A stretch of DNA of 64,000 nucleotides, from the IMG/VR virus record IMGVR_UViG_3300045974_000429, positions 19,745-83,744 of that record; one strand, written 5' to 3'. Positions 7,203-13,931 of the stretch are shown in pieces. Both the position numbers and the translations under genes were made by a program. The notes beneath the pieces are model-generated. The model saw only the letters and a list, made by a program, of their open reading frames with translations, did no database searches and had not been told where the DNA came from. Position 1 is the stretch's first letter; each line of letters starts with the position of its first letter. This DNA is from a virus.

Positions 7203-8651
7203 CTACGCCGCCCCCTCCTCCGCCCGGAGGCGCGCAGCCTCGTCGGCCTTCGCGCGCGCCATCAGGGAGAGCTGCTCGGCGGGGAGCACGACGACCTCGT
7301 GTTTCTCGCGCCCGTAGGCCGCGAACCGCGCGAGGGCGTGCCGGTCGAGCCAGCGGTGCGTTTTGCGGTCGAGGACGTCCCAGACCTCGAAGGTGGTCTT
7401 GCCGGCGGCGACGCGCATCCCGCGCCCGATGCGCTGGAGGGCGGCGATGACGCTCTTCCCGGCCGTCCCGATGACGACCGAGGCTAGGGTGGGGATGTCG
7501 ATGCCCTCTTGGAAAACACCCGAGCAGACGAGCACGTCCAGATCGCCGCGGACGAGGGCGCTGATCTTGTCCTGGCGTCGCCGCACGCTGTCGGTCCCGT
7601 GCGTGAAGCCTGTGCGGAGCCCGGTCCGCCCGACGAGCCTCTCCAGCTCCCGCCCGTGGGCGACGTGCTGCACGAAGAGGAGCGCAGGCTTCTCGGCCGC
7701 CTGGGCCATCTCGACCAGGAGGGCGTTGCGCTTGCCGGACTCGGCGACCAGCTCCCGGTACATTTCCTGATGCGTGGCGAGCTTGCGCCCGGCGACGGAG
7801 GGCTGTTCGCAGGGGATCATGCGGATCGTGGGCTTGGAGAGCACGCCAGCAGCGATCAGCTCCGCGGCCCGCACGCGCGCCACGACCTTGCCCGTCGCAG
7901 CCGTCACGAGGAGGCTGCGCTTGTCCGTGCGGTCGAGCGGGGTTCCCGACATCGCGATGCGGTAGTAGGCGCCGGTGAGCGCCATCACGGTTGCCCAGTA
8001 CGTCTGGCTCGCGACGACGTGGCCCTCGTCGGCGATGAACCCGCCCACCGAGGCGGCGAGCGCTTTCGCTCGCGCGTGGTGGGGGTGGGAGTCGTTCACG
8101 AGCGCGTCTCGGAAACTTTGGAACGTGGTGCAGGTCAGCACGGCGCCCTCCGACCACGTTCCGCCGCCGATGCGCCCGGCGATGCCGCTCGTGCGCTTCT
8201 CGTAGCGGTCCGCGACGTCGAGCACGAGCTGCTCCCGATGGACGAGGAAAAGCCACTTGCAGTAAGGCGCGCGGCGCACGAGACCGACCGCGACTTCCCC
8301 TTTACCTCCTCCTGTGGAAATCCATATAATTCCCTGGCCTTCGGTGAGGGCGGAGTCCACGGCTCCGCGCTGGTAGTCGCGGAGCCATGCGAGGTCCGCG
8401 TTGATGTCGAGCGGCGGCCGCTTGCGGCGGTCGATGACCTCGACCTTCATCCGCTCGTCGACCGCTCCGCGCTCCACGAGGTGGAGGAACCCGCGCGGGA
8501 ACGTCCCGCGCCACTTCTGGAACATGCGGATCTTGCGCCCGCCCCCCATGTAACTCCGGTCCTCGAACGCGAGGAACTCGGACAGCCATGCCGTCTCCGC
8601 CTCGCTGGCGGCGGCCACTCGGCAGCGCGCGTTCTCGACCTCGATCAGCAC
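7203..8651 (-). CDS. Superfamily 2 DNA/RNA helicase (DEAD/DEAH, UvsW-like)
   Basis: 482 aa ATP-dependent helicase. Motifs in order: LRDYQ Q-motif (near 90), Walker A STGGGKG (112-118), ADEGH box (near 215), SGTP motif III, and QRIGRGMR motif VI near 415. The length and N-terminal extension match phage UvsW-type helicases that unwind branched DNA and R-loops. GTG start at 8651 lies two bases after the upstream stop. It lies upstream of the initiator leader, and read-through from it could transcribe the initiator. Confidence 0.87.
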   Translation of the reverse strand: MLIEVENARCRVAAASEAETAWLSEFLAFEDRSYMGGGRKIRMFQKWRGTFPRGFLHLVERGAVDERMKVEVIDRRKRPPLDINADLAWLRDYQRGAVDSALTEGQGIIWISTGGGKGEVAVGLVRRAPYCKWLFLVHREQLVLDVADRYEKRTSGIAGRIGGGTWSEGAVLTCTTFQSFRDALVNDSHPHHARAKALAASVGGFIADEGHVVASQTYWATVMALTGAYYRIAMSGTPLDRTDKRSLLVTAATGKVVARVRAAELIAAGVLSKPTIRMIPCEQPSVAGRKLATHQEMYRELVAESGKRNALLVEMAQAAEKPALLFVQHVAHGRELERLVGRTGLRTGFTHGTDSVRRRQDKISALVRGDLDVLVCSGVFQEGIDIPTLASVVIGTAGKSVIAALQRIGRGMRVAAGKTTFEVWDVLDRKTHRWLDRHALARFAAYGREKHEVVVLPAEQLSLMARAKADEAARLRAEEGAA

Positions 8652-8653
8652 CG

Positions 8654-8980
8654 TCAGCTCGCCTTCAGGCCCAGGAGCTTCGCGGCGGCCTGCCCGACGA
8701 GTTTCCCGAGGGAGGATTCCCGGACGTAGAACATGTGGCCGACCCGGACCACGTCCACGCTCGGCTTGCCCGTGTCGTCTCCGAGCGCGAGGGCGCCGGT
8801 CTTGATCGCGCGGTGAATGTAGAGGACCGACTTCCCGATCTTGCTCGCGGAGATGCTGATCTTGTGGAACCCCTTCGCCTTGAGCAGCAGCTCCAGCGCG
8901 CTCACCTTCCTGGGGCGCCTACGCGCCTTGTCGGGTCTGCGCTCGTCCACTCGCCTCTTCGTCTGCATCTGCGCCGTCAT
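8654..8980 (-). CDS. Hypothetical basic protein
   Basis: 108 aa, not recognised. The N-terminus is very Arg/Lys-rich (about 8-25) and the rest looks helical with a short beta segment. A GGAGAGAAC ribosome site precedes the ATG. It lies between the ParB-like and SF2 helicase genes; a nucleic-acid-binding role is only suggested by the charge. Confidence 0.65.
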   Translation of the reverse strand: MTAQMQTKRRVDERRPDKARRRPRKVSALELLLKAKGFHKISISASKIGKSVLYIHRAIKTGALALGDDTGKPSVDVVRVGHMFYVRESSLGKLVGQAAAKLLGLKAS

Positions 8981-9019
8981 GTTCTCTCCGATCTGGGGGT
9001 TCTGTGGTTGGTGGTGCGA

Positions 9020-9649
9020 TCAGTCCTCGGCCAGCGCCTTGAGGAGCCCCGCCTCCAGCGGGGCGCCCTTGCCGGCGAGTTTCTTGAGCCGGCGCTTCAC
9101 GCGGTTCAGCTCCTCGCGGGAGGAGAACTCCAGCTCCAGCGCCCAGCGCGGCGCGGACTCGTCCCGCACGTCCGGCTCGGAGAAGCTGTTCGGCAGCTCG
9201 TCCTCGGCGTCCCGATCTTGCCCAGCGCCGGCGCGCAGGAGCGCGTCCACCTCGTCGGACGAGAAGCCCGTCGCCGCGAGTTGCCCCACGTCCCAGCCGG
9301 CCTCCGCGAGCGCCTGGAACTCCCTGGCGACCACCGTCAGGTCGAGTTCGCCCCGGAGCCGGTTCATCGAGATCCGCAGCGCCCGCGCCTGCTCCGGCCC
9401 CACGTCGAGGACGATTGCTGGGATGTCGGTGAGCCCGGCGGCCTGGGCTGCCCGCTTCCGGTGCGAGCCGTCGATGATTTCGACGCGGTTCCCGCCCAGG
9501 TTCCGCACGAGCACGGGCTGAACGAACCCGTCTCGCCGGATGGTTCCGACGAGGTGCTCGAAATCCTCGGGCCGCATCACGTTCGGGTTTTCCTCCGCGG
9601 GGTCGGAGATGCTCCTGATGGGAATGATCACGCCGCCGTTCGTCGTCAC
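9020..9649 (-). CDS. ParB/sulfiredoxin-fold domain protein
   Basis: 209 aa. The N-terminal 110 residues have the ParB-like signature: DFEHLVGTIRRDGFVQPVLV, then VEIIDGSHRKRAAQ with the GxxR-type nucleotide-binding core, then IPAIVLD. A charged helical C-terminus follows. Phage ParB-like proteins can act in DNA binding, CTP-dependent clamping or nuclease roles; which one applies is unclear. GTG start at 9649 overlaps the TGA of the sigma-like gene. Confidence 0.82.
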   Translation of the reverse strand: MTTNGGVIIPIRSISDPAEENPNVMRPEDFEHLVGTIRRDGFVQPVLVRNLGGNRVEIIDGSHRKRAAQAAGLTDIPAIVLDVGPEQARALRISMNRLRGELDLTVVAREFQALAEAGWDVGQLAATGFSSDEVDALLRAGAGQDRDAEDELPNSFSEPDVRDESAPRWALELEFSSREELNRVKRRLKKLAGKGAPLEAGLLKALAED

Positions 9650-10260
9650 GCCGCCTCCTGGTATGCCTGCCTGAGAATCCGATTGCGCCGCAGCAGCGCC
9701 TTCGCCTTCGCCGTCGCGGCGTAGACCTGCTGGACGGGCACCCGCCGGTCCTTAGACACGGAGGCCGGCTTCTGGCCAGCCAGGAGCACTTGAGCGGCGA
9801 GTCCGGCCGGGTCTGCTGCCTGGAGCGCGGCAGGCACCTCGCGGCGCGCAGCGGCCCGTCCTCGGGCCTCGCAGAGCAGCTCCTCCGGCGTCCGCGCGTC
9901 CACGAGCGCCGGCGGGAGGAGCGCCAGGGCCATCGCGGCCTCCGCGCTCTCGGTTTCGCGCGGCAGCTCGGCGCGCCGCGGAATGGGGCCGCTGCCCGCT
10001 CGGCGGAGCCGCGCCGGGCTGGAGGTCTGGCGGACCCACTCCCGGAGGTGGTGGTCCACCGCGCACTGGACCCACGTCGAGCGCGACACCCGGCCGACCG
10101 CGGGGTCGTAGGAGGCATCGGCCTCCAGGGCCGCCACCCACGCCTCGCCCTGGAGATCGCGGAGGTCCGCCCACCACGCGATTCGCGCGGCCTTGCGCGC
10201 GTGGCAGGAGACGATGGAGGCGAGGAGTTGGTCGTCGCGCATAGTTGTATTGTGTAGCAT
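9646..10260 (-). CDS. RNA polymerase sigma factor-like protein
   Basis: 204 aa, or 198 aa if ATG at 10242 is used. Residues about 30-75 (DLRDLQGEAWVAALE, a YDP segment, then WVQCAVDHHLREWVR) resemble sigma-70 region 2, with the acidic DL.QEa core and an aromatic/basic helix. The C-terminal part (about 160-195) could be a region 4-type HTH. No strong homology is claimed. It is interesting beside the family of conserved promoters that drives the neighbouring operons. It lies just downstream of a strong hairpin, so it may have its own expression control. Confidence 0.55.
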   Translation of the reverse strand: MLHNTTMRDDQLLASIVSCHARKAARIAWWADLRDLQGEAWVAALEADASYDPAVGRVSRSTWVQCAVDHHLREWVRQTSSPARLRRAGSGPIPRRAELPRETESAEAAMALALLPPALVDARTPEELLCEARGRAAARREVPAALQAADPAGLAAQVLLAGQKPASVSKDRRVPVQQVYAATAKAKALLRRNRILRQAYQEAA

Positions 10261-10296
10261 CTTTTTTCTCGGGTGTGAAGGGTTGAGAAGGGGGAT

Positions 10297-10320
10297 GGGC
10301 GCCCCCGCGAAGGGGCGCCC
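10297..10320 (-). terminator. Strong intergenic hairpin, probable terminator
   Basis: Perfect 9-bp GC stem (GGGCGCCCC / GGGGCGCCC) with a 6-base loop, 19 bases beyond the stop of the 416-aa gene in the leftward direction. No long T run follows (ATCCCCCTTCTC), so it may be an attenuator or RNA end rather than a canonical intrinsic terminator. Confidence 0.5.
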
Positions 10321-10338
10321 GAACGACCTCGCCGCGCG

Positions 10339-11589
10339 CTACTTCTTGGCGGCCTCGGCGGCGTCCTTCTCGGCCTGGGCGACGAGCGCCGCCGCCGCGA
10401 TGGTCGCCTTGAGCTGCTCCAGGCGCGCGACGAGAGCAGGCATCGCCGCCCCGAGCGTCCTCCCGTACCGCTCGACCTTGGCGAGCATCGCCTCCGCCTT
10501 CTCGGCGCGGCCGGAGAGTTTGCGGGGCGACATCCCGCCGGCCATCACCTCGGCCTCCAGCTCCGCCGCCTCGCCGCCGGCCTCCTGCTCCAGCGCGTCG
10601 AGCACCGCGGAGACGGCGTCCTCGGTCCGCATCGCGGGAACCGTGGCGAAAACGTGCGAGGAGATGCCCTTGAGGACCGCCGTCCGCTGCGCCCAAGCGG
10701 CCGTGACGTCGCGCGGGAGGAAGTAGACGCCGCCGGACTCCCGGAGGCCGACCGCGCCCAAGCGCCGCGCCTGAACCGCGAGCCACGCCCCGAACGTCCC
10801 GGAGGCGTGCGCCTGGAGGGCGGCGGCGTAGTCTGTCGCGATCTGCTCGGCGGCCGGGTGGTCGGCCGGCTCGAACCGGAGCGCGTCCGCCTCGTCGCGG
10901 AGCACCTTCAGGCCGGTCGCCCAGGCGAGGTCGTTGGCGGCGGCGTCCGCGCTCTCCCGGACGATGGCCCAGCCGTCGCCGGTCGGGAGCGGGCGCGCCA
11001 GGACGTGCCGGGCGCGCTGGCCGTTCACCGCGGCCCGGAGCGCGTCCGCGCCCGAGGGCGGGGAGAGCAGCTCGTCCTCGTCGAGCCCGGCGGCCACCCA
11101 GGCCGCCTTCAGGATCTCGTGGTTGACCGTGCCCGAGAGGCGCCACCAGACGATGGCGCCCGCGGCGTCGCCCGCATCGGGGACGACCACCAACCCGCCC
11201 GAGCCCGCGACCGGGGACGGGGACGGCTTGGCCGGGGACGCGTTCGGGACCATCGGGGCCTCCGCGGCCTGGAGGACGGCCTCGTGCTCCTGCGCGCGCT
11301 CGACTTCGGCCTGGAGCGCGATGGCGGCGGCCTCCTCCGGCGACTCCGGGATCTGGACGACCGGGTTCGGATCCTGCGGCCCGAAGAACTCGGCCGGCGG
11401 CTCGCCGTCCGGCTCCAGCTCGTCCTGGAGGGCCTTGCGGGCCTCCGCCTCGGAGTAGCAGGGGCGCTCGCGGGCGCCATCGATGGCGAACACGAACCCC
11501 TCGGGCGCGAGCACGAGGTGGGTGAGGCCGAGGGAGCGGAGGGAGGCGTCTTCGATCTTCGTGAGGGAGGGGGCGGGGGTCGGGTTCAT
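10339..11589 (-). CDS. Hypothetical phage protein, alanine-rich
   Basis: 416 aa, function not recognised; it reminds me of uncharacterised phage proteins (DUF6744-like), a guess. Pieces: an N-terminal domain (1-65), an acidic Pro/Ala linker, a central domain starting at IVWWRLSG (near 145), and a C-terminal coiled coil (about 330-416) ending in Lys. The ribosome site GGAGAAACCCG precedes the ATG. Its promoter overlaps the stop of the upstream gene, and a strong hairpin follows, so it is probably a single-gene transcription unit. Confidence 0.75.
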   Translation of the reverse strand: MNPTPAPSLTKIEDASLRSLGLTHLVLAPEGFVFAIDGARERPCYSEAEARKALQDELEPDGEPPAEFFGPQDPNPVVQIPESPEEAAAIALQAEVERAQEHEAVLQAAEAPMVPNASPAKPSPSPVAGSGGLVVVPDAGDAAGAIVWWRLSGTVNHEILKAAWVAAGLDEDELLSPPSGADALRAAVNGQRARHVLARPLPTGDGWAIVRESADAAANDLAWATGLKVLRDEADALRFEPADHPAAEQIATDYAAALQAHASGTFGAWLAVQARRLGAVGLRESGGVYFLPRDVTAAWAQRTAVLKGISSHVFATVPAMRTEDAVSAVLDALEQEAGGEAAELEAEVMAGGMSPRKLSGRAEKAEAMLAKVERYGRTLGAAMPALVARLEQLKATIAAAALVAQAEKDAAEAAKK

Positions 11590-11636
11590 CGGGTTTCTCC
11601 TTGGTCGATGCCGCGATGCGCAGCGGTGACAGAAGC

Positions 11637-11665
11637 AAGATAGGCTTTCTTCTCTTTTGCGTCAA
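11637..11665 (-). promoter_or_regulatory. Promoter P2, class I family
   Basis: Leftward strand: TTGACG (11660-11665), 17-base polypurine-rich spacer, TATCTT (11637-11642). The TGA inside the -35 box is the stop codon of the upstream gene (11662-11664). The spacer closely matches that of P1. Drives the 416-aa gene starting at 11589. Confidence 0.75.
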
Positions 11666-12114
11666 GCTTTCTTTTCGCTCTGCGCCGCTTCCCGCGCGAG
11701 GCGGGAAATTGCGGCGGGTTCCGCTCCGAGCTTGTGGAGCGCGAGGCATGCCTGAAACGCATCCGGGTGCGACAGGCGGAGAGCGAGGACGCGGCGCCTG
11801 GTCTCCGGGGTGAGGGAGGTGTCGCCGGCTAGCCTGACGACATCGCGGTGCTGCGCCGCCGCCCAGTGGCCCCAGAGCAGCTTGGCGCGCCTGCCCCGCA
11901 TGCCCAGCTGGTAGCCGGTCACGTCGCGGACCAGATCGACGCCGGCGGCCTGGAGGTGCTCGCCCCAGGGAGTCGGCACGATGACCTCGCCGGCCGCGAA
12001 CCGCGCGCGGCGGGTGGTCAGCGCCTGACACCGATCGCCGGCTCGGTGCTGGGCGAGCCGCGAGGTGGCAATCTCGGCGGTGCAGCCAGGGCAGATCGTT
12101 ATTGGGTCGGTCAC
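11662..12114 (-). CDS. Small zinc-finger-like hypothetical protein
   Basis: 150 aa. GTG at 12114 overlaps the TGA of the metallopeptidase/VWA gene. A CPGC pair near 8-11 with His and Cys near 23 and 29 suggests a zinc site, followed by a helical domain with Trp-rich GHWAAAQHR. No family recognised. Last gene of the P3 operon (zinc ribbon, metallopeptidase/VWA, this gene). A longer open frame across 11662-13542 is only a shadow of the neighbouring gene. Confidence 0.7.
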   Translation of the reverse strand: MTDPITICPGCTAEIATSRLAQHRAGDRCQALTTRRARFAAGEVIVPTPWGEHLQAAGVDLVRDVTGYQLGMRGRRAKLLWGHWAAAQHRDVVRLAGDTSLTPETRRRVLALRLSHPDAFQACLALHKLGAEPAAISRLAREAAQSEKKA

Positions 12115-13529
12115 GGCGTCGGCTCCCGGTCCACGAGGACCACCTCGCCGAACCTCTTGACGTCGTTGGTGTAGGTGCTCCCAATGAGCGCCCAGATGAC
12201 CTTGGCGCCCTTGGGCTCCGGGCCGGGGTCGCCGATCATGCCGTCCGTCAGGACGATGATCACGCTGGGCGGCGTCCTGGATTCCATGAGGAGCTTGAGG
12301 GCCGGCTTCATGTCGGTGCCGCCGCCGCCCTTGAGCTTGGAGGCCGCCTCCTTGGCGGACCTGACCTTGAGGAGCCCATCCGTGCCCGCGTCGATGGCGC
12401 AGAAGGTGACGTCGCCGCCGACCGCCCGGAGGATGCCGTCCACCTCGCCGAGGGCCTGCGCGAGCTGCGCGCCGCTCATGCTGCCGGAGGTGTCCACGAC
12501 GACCGCGACGTTGGGCTTGTGGCCGTGGAAGCTCGGCATCAGCGGGCGGCCCGGCCCGTAACCCAGGCCCGCCTGCCGGCGGCTCGGCTTGGAGAAGCCC
12601 ATGTCGGTGGCGCCGGAGGCCCGCATGAGCGTGCGCCGCACGAGGCGCTGGAGCTTGTCCTGCCACCGGACCTTGGGCGGCTTGATCTTCTCCTCCGCCC
12701 ACCGCGCGAGCCCGCCGGGGACGCTGCCGCGCCCCTTCTGCGCAACGTGGGAGGCGACCTCGCGCGCGACCTGCGCCCGGATGCGCTCCGCCTCCGCCTC
12801 GCCGACGCCCAGCGGGTCGCCCTGGGCGGCCTCGCCCGAGCCCTTGCCCGGCTGTCCCTGACCGGCGCCGTCGCCGTCGCCGGGCTGCGGCTTGTCCAAG
12901 CCCAACTTCTTCTCGATGTCGTGCGCGTTGCCGGCGCAGGAGCCGCACTGGCCGTTGCCAGGGCCGCCCTTGCCCGGCTGCCCCTGGCCCTTGTTGCCCT
13001 GCTTCTTCTGGGACTGCTTCTTCCGCAGCTCCTCCAGGTAGACCTGGGCGGGCTGCCCCTCCGGCATCCCGATGCTGCTCGGCAGCCAGAAGATGTTCTC
13101 CACCTGGGCCTGGGCGGCGTACTCCGCCTTCGTGAGCGGGCGACCGGGCAGTTTCCAGCCTCCGGCGACGAGGTCGTCGTTGTTCGCCATGTCGCTGGCG
13201 AGGTTCGCGTTGTGGTGCTGGCTCGGGTCCGCCTTGCAGAGCGCCTCGAACCGCTTGACGTCCTGCCGGATGAAGTGGAGCAGCTCGTGGACGAGCGCGC
13301 CGGCCAGCTCGTCCGTCGGCAGGCCCGAGACGAATGCGGCCGAGTAGTAGCAGACGTTTTGGTCGGTCATCCCGAGCGTCGAGAACCCGCCCGGCCGGAC
13401 CGGCTCGCACTCGGCGGCCGGCACCTCCAGGAACACGGTCCGCGAGAGCGCCGCCCAGAAATAGGGAGCCTTCGTGCGGACCGCTCGCCGAGCGATCTGG
13501 ATGCACTGCATCGCGGTCAACTTGGCCAC
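12111..13529 (-). CDS. Metallopeptidase-like plus VWA domain protein (DUF2201-like)
   Basis: 472 aa. GTG at 13529 follows the upstream TAG by two bases. The N-terminal domain carries VHELLHF (HExxH at about 81-85), a zinc-peptidase-like motif. A Gly/Gln/Lys-rich linker (about 170-240) follows, then a VWA-like domain from about 340 with the MIDAS DTSGS (near 346), GGGGTD and LTDG. This matches bacterial metallopeptidase/VWA proteins that pair with MoxR-type AAA+ ATPases; such an ATPase is encoded just upstream. The target is unknown. Confidence 0.85.
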   Translation of the reverse strand: MAKLTAMQCIQIARRAVRTKAPYFWAALSRTVFLEVPAAECEPVRPGGFSTLGMTDQNVCYYSAAFVSGLPTDELAGALVHELLHFIRQDVKRFEALCKADPSQHHNANLASDMANNDDLVAGGWKLPGRPLTKAEYAAQAQVENIFWLPSSIGMPEGQPAQVYLEELRKKQSQKKQGNKGQGQPGKGGPGNGQCGSCAGNAHDIEKKLGLDKPQPGDGDGAGQGQPGKGSGEAAQGDPLGVGEAEAERIRAQVAREVASHVAQKGRGSVPGGLARWAEEKIKPPKVRWQDKLQRLVRRTLMRASGATDMGFSKPSRRQAGLGYGPGRPLMPSFHGHKPNVAVVVDTSGSMSGAQLAQALGEVDGILRAVGGDVTFCAIDAGTDGLLKVRSAKEAASKLKGGGGTDMKPALKLLMESRTPPSVIIVLTDGMIGDPGPEPKGAKVIWALIGSTYTNDVKRFGEVVLVDREPTP

Positions 13530-13531
13530 GG

Positions 13532-13846
13532 CTACCACCCACCGCTGTAGCGGCCGGAGGTGCTCCCGCGCCCGTCGCACTCGTCGCAGTGCGACGGGTG
13601 GCAGCCGGGGTAGCCGCAGGGGCGCCAGTTGCGCGGCGCGGAGCGCGGCCGCTGGGGGAACTGCTCCGCCGCCATGATCTCCGCCCCAGATTGCGGCGCG
13701 GCCGCCAGCGGCGCGGGGCAGGCCAAGTGCGCCGCCTGCGCGCCCGGCGCCCAGAGGATCTGCGTTCCGGCCGGGAACCGCGCCCCGCACTTCGCGCAGG
13801 TTCCCGGAAACTTCGCCGCCATCTGCCTCGTGCCCGTCGTCGCCAT
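13532..13846 (-). CDS. Small zinc-ribbon protein
   Basis: 104 aa. The N-terminal half contains KFPGTCAKCGARFPAGTQI, a CxxC zinc-ribbon half-site, and the C-terminal half has CGYPGCHPSHCDECDGRG with more Cys and His ligands. It lies between the AAA+ and metallopeptidase/VWA genes and is preceded by promoter P3 and a leader hairpin. GAGGAGACGAAG before the ATG is shared with the 80-aa gene at 16.8 kb. It may be an adaptor in the ATPase-metallopeptidase module; that is inference. Confidence 0.7.
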   Translation of the reverse strand: MATTGTRQMAAKFPGTCAKCGARFPAGTQILWAPGAQAAHLACPAPLAAAPQSGAEIMAAEQFPQRPRSAPRNWRPCGYPGCHPSHCDECDGRGSTSGRYSGGW

Positions 13847-13898
13847 CTTCGTCTCCTCGTGAGAGGGGGCGGCCGCGGAGGCCGCCCTCTTGAGTCTC

Positions 13899-13927
13899 TT
13901 TGTACGCTTCCTTTTCTTTCTTGTCTA
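13899..13927 (-). promoter_or_regulatory. Promoter P3, class II family, with leader hairpin
   Basis: Leftward strand: TAGACA (13922-13927), 17-base spacer AGAAAGAAAAGGAAGCG, TACAAA (13899-13904). It begins four bases after the AAA+ stop. The predicted transcript starts just before a GC hairpin at about 13862-13891 (GGGCGGCC ... GGCCGCCC) and reaches the GAGGAG ribosome site. P4 has the same layout. Confidence 0.7.
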
Positions 13928-13931
13928 GCTT

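Noticed and set aside
12115-13542. Upstream part of a 626-codon minus frame (11662-13542)
   Set aside because: It overlaps the metallopeptidase/VWA gene in another frame and gives low-complexity Arg/Gly peptide. Only the last 150 codons, from the GTG overlapping the stop, look real.
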